Program-made: the position numbers and the translations under genes
Notes under the pieces: model-generated
Database searches by the model: none
Told to the model about the DNA's origin: nothing
Seen by the model: the letters and a program-made list of their open reading frames with translations, nothing else
Part shown: in pieces, positions 47,661 through 56,785 of the stretch
How the letters are laid out: each line of letters opens with the position of its first letter
How positions within the stretch are numbered: the stretch's first letter is position 1
Source of the DNA: Pelobacter seleniigenes DSM 18267
GTDB taxonomy: Bacteria > Desulfobacterota > Desulfuromonadia > Desulfuromonadales > Geopsychrobacteraceae
Direction: 5' to 3'
DNA: 64,000 bases
Assembly (NCBI RefSeq): GCF_000711225.1
Contig: NZ_JOMG01000002.1
Span: 1,314,501 to 1,378,500 of the forward strand

Positions 47661-48202
47661 AGCTATGCGCTTGCAAGGGAATTTTTTTCCTGCAAGGCAT
47701 ATTGTAGTTTCACAATAAAGCTGATATATAGTTTCGCGTTTGTTCTTTCAATCTGGGATATAGGCTTGTTGGAGCCAAATTCATACCGGTTATCAACGTT
47801 CCGTTGACAGCCACCAGGATGTCCCCCAGAGTACGGACAGTGACATCCATTCATATCTTATTTGTATTGCTCTTTTAGAGCGGAGAGTCTGCTTTGTTTT
47901 CCGGGCGGGAATCAAGCGATGCGTTACCTTAGGGATGAGGGCCAACGCATCAAACGCCAACTTACCCTGAGAGAAGTCATGGCATCGGGCATTACCCCGT
48001 TACTTGATGCCGACAATTGAAGTTAATGCTGTCGTCGAAAGCGTCTGACTGAGCTTTATTTTCGACATAAGCGTCACTTCATTCGTTTCAGGTAAAAATC
48101 GGATTATTTTGTTGCTGCACAATGCTCTGGCAGGAACCACAGCCAGGAACATTGTCAGGCAAGAAAACCAAGCAACTTTAACGTAATAAAGGAGTCATTT
48201 CG
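47661..48202. other. Gene-poor stretch between the enolase fragment and mmdA
   Basis: About 540 bases without a supported gene. It contains an inverted pair GGATGTC/GACATCC (near 47817-47849) and a 33-codon open frame (47919-48020, MRYLRDEGQRIKRQ...) of unknown status that could be a remnant of a mobile or deleted gene. The promoter of the carboxyltransferase gene should lie near 48100-48190. Confidence 0.4.
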
Positions 48203-49756
48203 ATGGGCAGGACAGAAGACGCCATCAAACTGCTGCAAGAGAAACAGGCTAAAGTTCTGCAGATGGGTGGCGAAGCCGCAGTCGCAAAACACAAAGCCAA
48301 AGGCAAACTCACCGCACGTGAACGCCTGGATCTGTTGTTTGATGAAGGAACCTTTCGTGAACTGGACATGTTTGTCCAACACCGTTGCACCAATTTCGAC
48401 ATGGATAAAGTCGAGGTCCCGGCCGATGGCGTGATCACCGGTCACGGCTACGTCAATGGCCGCCCGGTCTTCGCCTTTGCCCAGGACTTCACTGCCCGGG
48501 CCGGCAGCCTTGGCGAAATGCATGCGGCTAAAATCTGTAAAGTCATGGACCTGGCTGAAAAAGCCGGTTGTCCGATGGTCGGCCTGAACGATTCAGCCGG
48601 CGCGCGGATCCAGGAAGGGGTCGATTCCCTTTCCGGCTACGGTCAGGTTTTCCGCCGCAACGCCTTGTGTTCCGGTGTCATTCCGCAGATTTCCGCAATC
48701 ATGGGTTCGGCCGCCGGCGGCGCAGTTTATTCTCCGGCCATGACCGATTTTATCTTCATGGTGAAAAAAACCAGCCATATGTTCATCACCGGCCCGGCGG
48801 TTATCAAAGCCGTACTGGGCGAAGAGGTGAGCATGGAAGAACTGGGCGGAGCCATGACCCACAACAGCAAAAGCGGGGTCGCCCACTTTGCCTGTGAGGA
48901 TGATGCCGACTGCATCGAGCAGATCAAAATCATGCTCTCCTACCTACCCTCCAATAATATGGAAGAGCCCCCGGTATTTCCAAGCGGAGACGATCCGGCT
49001 CGGCTGATCCCGGAACTGAATAGCATCATCCCAGACAGCCCCAGTGCCGCCTACGACATGAAAGAAGTCATCGCCCATATCGTTGACGATGGTGAATTCT
49101 TTGAACCCCATGAGCATTACGCACCGAATATCATCGTTGCCCTTGCCCGCCTCAACGGCCGGTCGATCGGCATCATCGCCAATCAGCCCCAGGTTATGGC
49201 CGGTTGTCTTGATATTAATGCCTCTAACAAAGCTTCCCGTTTCATTCGCTTTTGTGATGCCTTTAACATACCCATGTTGACCATCGCAGATGTGCCCGGC
49301 TACTTGCCTGGGACCAACCAGGAGTGGTCGGGCATCATCAATCATGGCTCCAAACTGTTGTGGAGTTACTCGGAAGCCACGGTTCCCAAACTGCTGTTGT
49401 CGGTGCGTAAAGATTACGGCGGATCATATCTGGCCATGAACGCCAAAGACCTGGGCAACGATATGGCTTTTGCCTGGCCGACAGCCGAAATCGCGGTCAT
49501 GGGCGCCGACGGAGCAGCCAACGTCATCTATAAGAAACGGATTGACGCAGCAGAGGATAAAGCGGCTGAACGGCAAAAATGCAAAGAAGAATACGAGCAG
49601 ATGTTTGCCAATCCTTATTGCTCGGCCGCCCGGGGCCATATCGACGCAGTCATTGAACCGGCCCAAACCAGAGCCCGACTGATCGATGCCCTGGAGATCC
49701 TGTGTACCAAGCGGGAACAACGTCCGGCTAAAAAGCATGGCAATATTCCCCTCTGA
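48203..49756 (+). CDS. mmdA: Methylmalonyl-CoA carboxyltransferase 12S / decarboxylase alpha-type subunit
   Basis: 517-residue carboxyltransferase that moves a carboxyl group between methylmalonyl-CoA (or propionyl-CoA) and biotin. Both crotonase-like halves are present, with GKLTARERLDLLFDEG at the start, oxyanion-hole glycines in GSAAGGAVYSPA, and GSYLAMNAKDLGND in the second half. It matches MmdA/12S/PccB enzymes. The context (biotin carrier fused to a pyruvate carboxyltransferase two genes on, no biotin carboxylase and no membrane decarboxylase subunit nearby) favours transcarboxylase. GGAG site before ATG. Confidence 0.88.
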   Translation: MGRTEDAIKLLQEKQAKVLQMGGEAAVAKHKAKGKLTARERLDLLFDEGTFRELDMFVQHRCTNFDMDKVEVPADGVITGHGYVNGRPVFAFAQDFTARAGSLGEMHAAKICKVMDLAEKAGCPMVGLNDSAGARIQEGVDSLSGYGQVFRRNALCSGVIPQISAIMGSAAGGAVYSPAMTDFIFMVKKTSHMFITGPAVIKAVLGEEVSMEELGGAMTHNSKSGVAHFACEDDADCIEQIKIMLSYLPSNNMEEPPVFPSGDDPARLIPELNSIIPDSPSAAYDMKEVIAHIVDDGEFFEPHEHYAPNIIVALARLNGRSIGIIANQPQVMAGCLDINASNKASRFIRFCDAFNIPMLTIADVPGYLPGTNQEWSGIINHGSKLLWSYSEATVPKLLLSVRKDYGGSYLAMNAKDLGNDMAFAWPTAEIAVMGADGAANVIYKKRIDAAEDKAAERQKCKEEYEQMFANPYCSAARGHIDAVIEPAQTRARLIDALEILCTKREQRPAKKHGNIPL

Positions 49757-49767
49757 TCGCAGTACCA

Positions 49768-49930
49768 TCCCGCCTCTCCGGTGAGGTGAGGCGGGACTTG
49801 AATGTTTTGCAGAGAGACAGCCCCTTGTGGGCCCATGGAACAAAACAGAAGCTTTTATATAGAACAGGAAACTTGCTGGCGCAGAATTGATCTGTGCCGT
49901 TGAAAAAGACTCGGGCGGGACTTTTTCAAC
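49768..49930 (+). other. Two intercistronic hairpins
   Basis: TCCCGCCTC (49768-49776) pairs with GAGGCGGGA (49788-49796), and GTTGAAAAAG (49899-49908) with CTTTTTCAAC (49921-49930). They lie between mmdA and the 63-residue gene and could tune relative expression of the subunits. Confidence 0.45.
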
Positions 49931-49975
49931 ACCCTCAGGCAATAGACCTATTTCTAACGACTGACAGGAGTCACC

Positions 49976-50167
49976 ATGAACAGCAAACAAAAATTAGCAG
50001 CAGCGCTGGCCGCAGTCTCAGCGTACCTCAAAGCCGAAGAAGAACAAGCCGCCCTCGACCTGTCTCATCGCAATCAAGCCTGGAGCAGATCCGGACGTTT
50101 CGTGCAGGCCCAACAGAGCAACATGATGCAACAGCGCAGCCTGCTCAAAGCCATTAATTTCCGGTAA
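49976..50167 (+). CDS. 63-residue protein inside the carboxyltransferase cluster
   Basis: Small soluble protein with an alanine- and glutamate-rich N-terminal helix (SKQKLAAALAAVSAYLKAEEEQ) and a Gln/Met-rich C-terminal part. It has a good ribosome site (CAGGAGTCACC) and sits 23 bases before the biotin subunit gene. No family was recognised; the N-terminal helix resembles the soluble part of OadG/MmdD-type small subunits, which help assemble biotin carboxyltransferase complexes, but there is no membrane anchor. Likely an accessory or scaffold subunit; inference from place. Confidence 0.65.
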   Translation: MNSKQKLAAALAAVSAYLKAEEEQAALDLSHRNQAWSRSGRFVQAQQSNMMQQRSLLKAINFR

Positions 50168-50190
50168 GCCAAAAACCAGGAGGACAGCAC

Positions 50191-52146
50191 ATGAACAATC
50201 ACGGCCAGGTCAATATGACCCCGTTGAACTATTCAAAAGACCGCCCCGCCGCCGCGAACCCCATTAAAATCATGGACGTGACCCTGCGCGACGGGCATCA
50301 ATCCCTGTTTGCCACCCGTGGCCGCACCGAAGATATGATTCCGGTTGCCGAGATGTTGGACAACATCGGTTTTTGGGCACTGGAAACCTGGGGTGGCGCC
50401 ACTTTCGACACCATGCACCGGTTCCTCGGCGAAGATCCCTGGGAACGCCTGCGGACCTTGAAAAAGTATATTACCAAGACCCCGTTCTCCATGCTGCTGC
50501 GTGGGCAGAACCTGGTCGGGTACCGGAACTACGCCGATGATGTGGCCAAGGCCTTTGTTGAGCGGGCCGCTGAAAACGGTATGGATATATTCCGGACCTT
50601 TGACGCTCTCAACGATTATCGCAATTTCGAGACCGTTGTTCCTGCCATCAAAGCGGCTGGCAAACATTTCCAGGGCTGTATCTGCTACACCATGACCCAG
50701 CCCCGGCTAGGTGGTGAGGTCTACAGCCTCGAATACTTTGTCCAAAAAGCCAAGGCTTTGGAGGAACTCGGCGCCGACTCCATCTGCATCAAGGACATGG
50801 CCGGGCTGATTGCGCCCTACGATGCTTACCAACTGATCCGGGCCATCAAAGAGGCGGTCCCGAATGTGCTGTTGCACCTACACAGTCACTGCACATCAGG
50901 AATGGCAGCCATGACCCACCTCAAGGCTATTGAAGCCGGGGTGGATATCCTTGATACCTGCATGTCTCCTTACGCCAATCGGACCTCACACCCGGCCATT
51001 GAACCGCTGGTGATGACCCTGCTCGGCACCGACCGCGACACGGGCTTTGACATCCATGCCCTGGCAGCCATCAATGTCATCCTGGAACGGGATATTGTTC
51101 CCAAGTACCGTCATTTGCTCGACGACACCAAGCTGTCGACCATCGATATCAATGTCCTGCTTCACCAGACCCCGGGCGGTATGCTCTCCAACCTGGTCAA
51201 CCAGTTGCGGGAGATGGATGCCCTGGACAAACTGCCGCAGGTCTTTGAAGAACTGCCCCGGGTTCGCCGCGAACTCGGCCAGATCCCGCTGGTCACCCCG
51301 ACCAGTCAGATCGTCGGGACTCAAACGGTCAACAATGTGCTCTTCGACACTCCTGAAGAGCGTTACAAGATGATTACGGCACAGGTCAAGGATCTCTGTT
51401 ACGGTCTGTACGGCAAAACGGCCATCCCCATCGACGCCGAGGTCCAACAGAAAGCGCTCAGCGACTATTCGCGCGGCAACGAGCCGATCACCTGCCGTCC
51501 GGCGGAAATTCTTGAGCCTGAGTTGGAACACGCCAAGGCAGAAATCGGCGATCTGGCAAAGGATATCGACGATGCCGTTCTTTATGCCATCTACCCGGTC
51601 ACCGGCAAAAAATTCCTCAAGTACAAATACGGCCAGGAGGAGATGCCAAAAGAACTGCAACCGCGCTCTCTTGAAGAGGGCCGGAAAGTCATGGCTGATA
51701 TCGAAAAAGCCAAGGCCGGCCTGCTCATTGAAAAACCGGATGTCCCGGCCAAAAGCGCCAATGCCAGAACCTTCAACGTGTATGTCGACAACGAATATTT
51801 CCAGATCGAAGTCGACGAAGAAGGACCGACCCCGGTGGTCCGTCCGGTCGGCAATGCTCCGCGGCGCATCGCCAAGGCTCCGCGCAAACCTGGTGCCGAC
51901 GCGGCAAAAGCTGCTGATGCCGAAGCACCCATTGATGGCGGTATTGCCGCTCCCATGCCGGGGCTGATCCTGCGCCTGGAAAAAGCGGTCGGCGATGACA
52001 TCACCGCCGGCGAGACCATCCTGGTGCTGGAAGCCATGAAGATGGAAAATGCCCTCAAGGCAACCACTACCGGCAAGATCAAGTCGATTAACTGCGATAT
52101 CGGCGACAACGTCAAAAAAGGCGACCTGCTGGTCGTGATCGACTGA
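50191..52146 (+). CDS. Pyruvate/oxaloacetate carboxyltransferase with C-terminal biotin domain
   Basis: 651 residues: an HMGL-like TIM barrel (about 25-300; metal motifs DVTLRDGHQS and HLHSHCTSG), the conserved carboxyltransferase C-terminal region (about 300-480), an Ala/Pro linker, and a biotinyl domain whose Lys sits in EAMKMEN. It equals the 5S plus 1.3S subunits of Propionibacterium transcarboxylase in one chain, or the alpha subunit of oxaloacetate decarboxylase, or PycB. Together with the MmdA-like subunit it would move carboxyl groups between methylmalonyl-CoA and pyruvate. Confidence 0.88.
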   Translation: MNNHGQVNMTPLNYSKDRPAAANPIKIMDVTLRDGHQSLFATRGRTEDMIPVAEMLDNIGFWALETWGGATFDTMHRFLGEDPWERLRTLKKYITKTPFSMLLRGQNLVGYRNYADDVAKAFVERAAENGMDIFRTFDALNDYRNFETVVPAIKAAGKHFQGCICYTMTQPRLGGEVYSLEYFVQKAKALEELGADSICIKDMAGLIAPYDAYQLIRAIKEAVPNVLLHLHSHCTSGMAAMTHLKAIEAGVDILDTCMSPYANRTSHPAIEPLVMTLLGTDRDTGFDIHALAAINVILERDIVPKYRHLLDDTKLSTIDINVLLHQTPGGMLSNLVNQLREMDALDKLPQVFEELPRVRRELGQIPLVTPTSQIVGTQTVNNVLFDTPEERYKMITAQVKDLCYGLYGKTAIPIDAEVQQKALSDYSRGNEPITCRPAEILEPELEHAKAEIGDLAKDIDDAVLYAIYPVTGKKFLKYKYGQEEMPKELQPRSLEEGRKVMADIEKAKAGLLIEKPDVPAKSANARTFNVYVDNEYFQIEVDEEGPTPVVRPVGNAPRRIAKAPRKPGADAAKAADAEAPIDGGIAAPMPGLILRLEKAVGDDITAGETILVLEAMKMENALKATTTGKIKSINCDIGDNVKKGDLLVVID

Positions 52147-52165
52147 GTTTTTCAGTCCCTTGTCT

Positions 52166-52213
52166 AACAACAAAGCCCTGGTCCGATAAATAACGGAGCA
52201 GGGCTTTGTTGTT
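52166..52213 (+). terminator. Terminator after the biotin subunit gene
   Basis: AACAACAAAGCCCTG (52166-52180) pairs with CAGGGCTTTGTTGTT (52199-52213), with inner TCCG/CGGA pairing and T-rich end. Confidence 0.85.
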
Positions 52214-52433
52214 GCTGAGCCAAGTCAATACCGACCTCGGCTTTGCCCGCGCCGTTCCGGCACAGCGTCGCGCCACAGTCCGCACAGCAAACCATTTCCG
52301 GTTGCCGCTGACACCCTCTCGGGCGGTTTCAAGGCACCTGCCAAGTCCATAAAACCAACGCCGAGCTGGTAAATGATTGCTTTGCCAAGGCGGGAGAAAG
52401 CCATTTTTCGCCGCCTTTTCCGAGGGGATTATC

Positions 52434-52474
52434 TGCAAAAAAAGCCCTGCTTCGGTCAATGCCGAAGCAGGGCT
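52434..52474 (-). terminator. Terminator of the glpFK operon
   Basis: On the minus strand AGCCCTGCTTCGG pairs with CCGAAGCAGGGCT, followed by seven T residues; it lies 35 bases after the glpK stop. The stretch 52214-52433 between the two terminators shows no gene. Confidence 0.85.
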
Positions 52475-52508
52475 GCTTGCTTGTTATCTTCCAACCGGAA
52501 CGGTACGA

Positions 52509-54020
52509 TTAATCGATCCAGTCGAAGGTTCTGGTGACTGCTTTCTTCCATTTCCCATAGTTTTTGACGCGTGCGGTATCGTCTTCCGACGGTTGCCAGG
52601 TTTTATCCACACCCCAGTTCCGTTTCATTTCATCGATATTTTTCCAGAAATTCACGGCCAGGCCGGCAGCATAGGCGGCACCCAAAGCAGTACTTTCGGC
52701 AACCATCGGCCGAGTGACCGGAACACCAAGGACATCGGCCTGATACTGCATCAGCAACTCATTGGCAACCATCCCGCCGTCAACTTTGAGGGCCTGGAGC
52801 TTGACCCCGGAATCGGCTTCCATGGCATCCAGCACTTCACGGGTCTGGTAAGCAACAGCCTCCAATGCGGCACGGGCGAAATGACCGCGGGTCAGATAGC
52901 GGGTCATACCAACGATGGCGCCACGGGCATTACTCTTCCAATAGGGTGCAAACAGGCCGGAGAAAGCCGGCACAAAATACATATCGCCGTTATCTTTGAC
53001 CATCCGCGCCAGGTTTTCCACATCCGCAGCAGTATTGATCAGACGCATCTGGTCACGCAGCCACTGGACAACCGCTCCGGCGATGGCAATGGAGCCTTCC
53101 AGGGCGTAAACCGTCGGCTCTTTGCCAAATTTGTAGCAAGGGGTGGTCAGCAAGCCGTTTTTGGAATGAACGATTTCGGTTCCGGTATTCAGCAACATGA
53201 AGCAACCAGTTCCGTAGGTGTTTTTGGCTTCCCCGGGCTCGAAGCAGGTCTGCCCGACGGTTGCTGCCTGCTGATCACCGAGGATCCCGCACACCGGTAT
53301 TTTCCCGCCGAACGGACCCTGGACCGTGGTGTAGCCATAAAGATCAGGATCGCTGGAGGGGCGGATTTCCGGCAGCATCGCTTTCGGGATATCCATGATA
53401 GCAAGGATTTCATCATCCCACTGGGTCCCATCAAGATTCATCAACATCGTCCGCGAGGCATTAGTCACGTCAGTCATATGAGCGCCACCGTTGACGCCGC
53501 CCGTGAGTTTCCAGAGGATCCAGGTATCCATGTTGCCGAACAGGGCATCGCCTTTTTCGGCGGCGGCACGCAGTCCTTTGACGTTGTCAAGCAACCACTT
53601 GATCTTGGGTCCGGAAAAATAGGTGGCCAGCGGCAACCCGGTCTTGGCGCGGAAACGATCCTGACCGCCATCTTCGGCTAGTTTGTTGCAGATTTCATCG
53701 GTTCGGGTGTCCTGCCAGACAATGGCATTGTAATAGGGTTGGCCGGTTTTTTTATCCCAGACAACAGTCGTTTCCCGCTGGTTGGTAATCCCGACAGCGG
53801 CGATATCAGCGGCCACCAGACCGGCTTTTTCCAGGGCGTCATGGATGACCTCCTTGGTCCGGGACCAGATTTCAATGGCATCATGCTCAACCCAACCCGG
53901 CTGGGGATAGATCTGTTCATGTTCAAGCTGTGAGGAAGATACCGGTTCTCCGGCGTGGTTAAAAATCATACAACGTGAGCTGGTGGTACCCTGGTCAATT
54001 GCTGCAACATACTTGGCCAT
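52509..54020 (-). CDS. glpK: Glycerol kinase
   Basis: 503-residue ATP-dependent kinase making sn-glycerol 3-phosphate. FGGY-family landmarks: [12 protein letters not shown] at the N-terminus, [28 protein letters not shown], and the second signature [17 protein letters not shown]. Length typical. It is downstream of glpF with 51 bases between; a CTGCTAGC/GCTAGCAG hairpin (54040-54058) sits in the gap and may set the relative levels of channel and kinase. Terminated at 52434-52474. Confidence 0.97.
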   Translation of the reverse strand: MAKYVAAIDQGTTSSRCMIFNHAGEPVSSSQLEHEQIYPQPGWVEHDAIEIWSRTKEVIHDALEKAGLVAADIAAVGITNQRETTVVWDKKTGQPYYNAIVWQDTRTDEICNKLAEDGGQDRFRAKTGLPLATYFSGPKIKWLLDNVKGLRAAAEKGDALFGNMDTWILWKLTGGVNGGAHMTDVTNASRTMLMNLDGTQWDDEILAIMDIPKAMLPEIRPSSDPDLYGYTTVQGPFGGKIPVCGILGDQQAATVGQTCFEPGEAKNTYGTGCFMLLNTGTEIVHSKNGLLTTPCYKFGKEPTVYALEGSIAIAGAVVQWLRDQMRLINTAADVENLARMVKDNGDMYFVPAFSGLFAPYWKSNARGAIVGMTRYLTRGHFARAALEAVAYQTREVLDAMEADSGVKLQALKVDGGMVANELLMQYQADVLGVPVTRPMVAESTALGAAYAAGLAVNFWKNIDEMKRNWGVDKTWQPSEDDTARVKNYGKWKKAVTRTFDWID

Positions 54021-54071
54021 AAAAACTCTCCTGTCATGGCTGCTAGCAGAGCTAGCAGAAACGAGTTCGAA

Positions 54072-54791
54072 TTAAAGGAGACCGACGATGCCCTGATACA
54101 GGAAGGCTCCGATAACAGCACCGAGGGCCGGGCCGACGACCGGAATCCAGGCATAAGCCCAGTCTGAATCACGCTTACCTGGAATCGGCAATAAGGCATG
54201 GGCAATCCGCGGTGCCAGGTCACGAGCTGGATTAATAGCATAACCGGTGGGACCACCAAGGGAAAGACCTATGCTGAAAACGAGAATACCTACCGCATAG
54301 GGTCCCATTCCGCTGCCGATTCCGTTATTGGCATTGAAAATCCCCAGTACGCCAATCATGAGTACGGCGGTACCGATGACTTCACAGATAAAGTTTCCAA
54401 AGGTATTGCGAATGGCGGGACCAGTGCAGAAAACAGCCAGCTTGAGATCCGCATTCTCGGTTTTTGACCAGTGCGGCAAATAGGCGAGCCAGACGATTAC
54501 AGCGCCGACAAAAGCACCGCTGAACTCGCCGGCAAAATACAACAGAGCTTGCGAGAATGAGATTTGACCGAGGGCAAGGAATCCGATGGTCACCGCTGGA
54601 TTAATGTGAGCTCCGCTGATCCAGCCGACAACATAAACGGCGATGGCAACGGCGAATCCCCACCCGGCAGTAATGACGATCCACCCAGAGTTCTGCCCCT
54701 TGGAATCCTCCAGGACAACGTTTGCGACAACCCCACAGCCAAGCACAATCAGAATGGCCGTACCGAATAATTCTCCAAGAAAAATATTCAT
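54072..54791 (-). CDS. glpF: Glycerol uptake facilitator (aquaglyceroporin)
   Basis: 239-residue MIP-family channel with six helices and two NPA boxes: HINPAVT and AINPARDLAPR; the Asp after the second box is typical of glyceroporins. AAAGGAG precedes ATG 54791; an upstream in-frame start is rejected. It leads the glpFK operon, divergent from glpR, with GlpR-like sites in the shared region. Confidence 0.95.
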   Translation of the reverse strand: MNIFLGELFGTAILIVLGCGVVANVVLEDSKGQNSGWIVITAGWGFAVAIAVYVVGWISGAHINPAVTIGFLALGQISFSQALLYFAGEFSGAFVGAVIVWLAYLPHWSKTENADLKLAVFCTGPAIRNTFGNFICEVIGTAVLMIGVLGIFNANNGIGSGMGPYAVGILVFSIGLSLGGPTGYAINPARDLAPRIAHALLPIPGKRDSDWAYAWIPVVGPALGAVIGAFLYQGIVGLL

Positions 54792-54996
54792 CCGCTTGCT
54801 CCTTTTGCTGATTTTTTTTGTGACCACATTGAAAAGAAAACGCCTATGTTTCCTACCCTCCTGCCGCCACCTCCCTTGCGATGTACTTACTAGGCACAGT
54901 CCTCATCTTGCCGGGCTGTCTGAAATGTTCGACACCAACCAAACAGTATTCTAGAGCGAAAACTAGCATGAGAATAGTTAAGGTTGCAACAGAATT

Positions 54997-55043
54997 ATGT
55001 TCTATATCGAAAAAAAATTACGAATATAATTCGATTTCGAACT
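54997..55043. promoter_or_regulatory. Candidate GlpR operators in the glpF-glpR control region
   Basis: ATGTTC-TATAT-CGAA (54997-55012) and the palindrome TTCG-ATTT-CGAA (55030-55041) follow the GlpR pattern of TTCG-N4-CGAA, about 210-250 bases before glpF and 330-370 before glpR. The 579-base region 54792-55370 is very AT-rich and holds no gene. Confidence 0.55.
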
Positions 55044-55212
55044 AAAATAGCTCTTTTAAAGGCGCAATTAAGCGTCGCCAGTCGCGCTGCCCTGCTAAAA
55101 TCGCTCTCGAAAACGCTTTATAAAGATGTTAAATTTCAGGCAAAAAAGATATTTTTATTACTAAAATTCAAAAGGTTATCCTCGTCGAAGGCCGCTCTAA
55201 AATAATGCATGT

Positions 55213-55232
55213 TGCCTTTCGTAACGAAACAT
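55213..55232. promoter_or_regulatory. Third GlpR-like site, near glpR
   Basis: TTTCG-TAA-CGAAACAT is a near palindrome with a 3-base rather than 4-base spacer, 140 bases before glpR; it may serve autoregulation. A 7-bp hairpin CCGATTC/GAATCGG (55313-55338) lies in the leader. Confidence 0.4.
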
Positions 55233-55370
55233 TATTCCATATACAACATGTCAAGATTCGTCCAAATATGATAGATTCGCTTGCGCGATAAGTTTTTTAC
55301 TAAGTGACTATTCCGATTCCATGCTTTAATAGAATCGGTTTTAAGAATACATATCTGCAGTGAGGAAAAA

Positions 55371-56150
55371 ATGACCGCACCAAAAATGGACGTGAATCTT
55401 AATCTGAGGCAGAAGCAGATCGTCGATCTGGTCCGGCAACAGGGGTTTGCCGCCGTCGATGAAATGGCCCAGAATTTTGATGTCACCCCGCAGACCATTC
55501 GCCGCGATATCAATGAACTTTGCAAACATGGCCTGGTCAGACGTTTTCATGGTGGAGTAGGACTGAATTCGAGTGTTGAAAATGTCGCCTATGAAACCCG
55601 TAAGGTCCTGATGCTGGAAGAAAAAAAGAAGATCGCGCAGAAGGTTGCCGCACATATCCCGGACCGGGCGTCGGTCTTTATCGATATCGGCACCACGACC
55701 GAAGAGGTTGCCAGAGCCCTGCGCGATCATGAGGGGCTGCGGGTCATCACCAACGACCTGAATGTTGCGACCATTTTGAGTGGCAACAAGACCTGTGAGG
55801 TGATCATTGCCGGCGGAGTGGTCCGCAGTCGTGACCGGGGCATTACCGGCGAAGCCACAATCGACTTTATCCATCAGTTCAAAGTCGATTTCGGCATCAT
55901 CGGCGTTTCAGCCATCGATTCGGACGGCACCCTGCTCGACTATGACTACCATGAGGTTCGTGTGGCCCAGGCCATCATTGAAAACTCCCGCAAAGTCTTT
56001 CTAGCCACCGACCATACCAAGTTCGGTCGCAATGCCGTGGTTAAACTCGCTCATCTGTCCCAGATCAGTGCGCTGTTCTGCGATAAGGAACCGCCCAAAG
56101 AAATTATCGCTTGCTTGAAGGAACATCATGTTGCCCTGCATATCGCCTGA
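55371..56150 (+). CDS. glpR: DeoR-family repressor, GlpR-like
   Basis: 259 residues: an N-terminal winged helix (about 8-60; MAQNFDVTPQTIRRDINELC is the recognition region) and a C-terminal sugar-phosphate-binding domain (DIGTTTEEVARAL, GGVVRSRDRGITG). In enterobacteria GlpR is released by glycerol 3-phosphate. The divergent glpFK operon and the operator-like palindromes support the name. GAGGAAAAA precedes the ATG. Confidence 0.88.
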   Translation: MTAPKMDVNLNLRQKQIVDLVRQQGFAAVDEMAQNFDVTPQTIRRDINELCKHGLVRRFHGGVGLNSSVENVAYETRKVLMLEEKKKIAQKVAAHIPDRASVFIDIGTTTEEVARALRDHEGLRVITNDLNVATILSGNKTCEVIIAGGVVRSRDRGITGEATIDFIHQFKVDFGIIGVSAIDSDGTLLDYDYHEVRVAQAIIENSRKVFLATDHTKFGRNAVVKLAHLSQISALFCDKEPPKEIIACLKEHHVALHIA

Positions 56151-56260
56151 GACCAGCCAGGTTCCAGAAAAATAATTTGCCCCGGACAACGAACCCGGGC
56201 AGGAGAAGGGTCATTATCAAAAGCCAAAAACACCCGGCCAGTCGGAGCAAGGAGGTGGCG

Positions 56261-56521
56261 ATGAAAATCCGGAAAAAATTTTTCGATTTCGAATACAGCG
56301 AAGTCCTCGATCTGAAGACCCGTGAATTAATTCGGGTTGCCTGTGCCGTGGCGGTCCATTGTCCCGATTGAATGAAAAAACACTTCGCGGTCGCGAAGCA
56401 GAACGGTGCTACGGAAGAGGAACTGCGGGAAGCGATGGCCTATGGCATGATGGCTCCGGGTGGCAGGGCGAAAAACTTTGCCAAAGCCATGCTTGAACAG
56501 CTGAGCGGAGAAGACGAGTAA
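56261..56521 (+). CDS. AhpD-like selenoprotein (CxxU motif, internal UGA)
   Basis: 86 residues with selenocysteine at residue 37. AAGGAGG stands before ATG 56261. The frame reads MKIRKKFFDFEYSEVLDLK, RELIRVACAVAVHCPD, TGA (56369-56371), MKKHFAVAKQNGATEEELRE, AMAYGMMAPGGRAKNFAKAM, to TAA. This is the carboxymuconolactone decarboxylase/AhpD fold, where the TGA falls at the second position of the CxxC redox pair, giving Cys-Pro-Asp-Sec. AhpD-like selenoproteins are an established family. A SECIS-like hairpin follows at the right distance. Role: likely thiol/selenol-dependent peroxide or disulfide chemistry. Standard calling would break it in two. Confidence 0.88.
56383..56398 (+). promoter_or_regulatory. 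SECIS-like hairpin of the AhpD-like gene
   Basis: CTTCGC (56383-56388) pairs perfectly with GCGAAG (56393-56398) around the tetraloop GGTC, starting 17 bases after the UGA. The E. coli fdhF SECIS also has GGUC in its apical loop, contacted by SelB. Confidence 0.75.
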
Positions 56522-56621
56522 AGCCAGCCCTCTTGATTGGTCGGCTGACGTCTTCGGTTCTAAGTGGCAGCGCTCCTCCGGAAGACTGCGCTTTCATCAA
56601 CGGCGGACCCCATGTCCTGCA

Positions 56622-56784
56622 TAGTGTCCCGTTTGGTTAGTTATTTGAATTAATTTTGAGTCATTTTTGTTGCTGTCAAGGCGTGCCGCCGCAGGCTTAG
56701 TTTGGGCTAAGCCGAGAAGGCAGAACGTAGACAGCGGCAAAAATGATTGGAATTGGGATAGAGAACGAACCGTACGGGACACTA
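56622..56784. mobile_element. 163-bp TA-bounded palindromic element (MITE-like)
   Basis: Perfect 11-bp terminal inverted repeats TAGTGTCCCGT (56622-56632) and ACGGGACACTA (56774-56784). Inside are further matched arms (TCATTTTTG..GCTGTC with GACAGC..CAAAAATGA) and a central GGCTTAG/CTAAGCC hairpin, so the whole could fold on itself. No coding capacity. TA at both ends fits IS630/Tc1-type target use, but no transposase is in the window. It ends one base before the stop of the next gene. Confidence 0.65.
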
Positions 56785-56785
56785 G

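Noticed and set aside
47919-48020. 33-codon frame upstream of mmdA as a small gene
   Set aside because: No ribosome site or recognisable family; noted only within the gap description.
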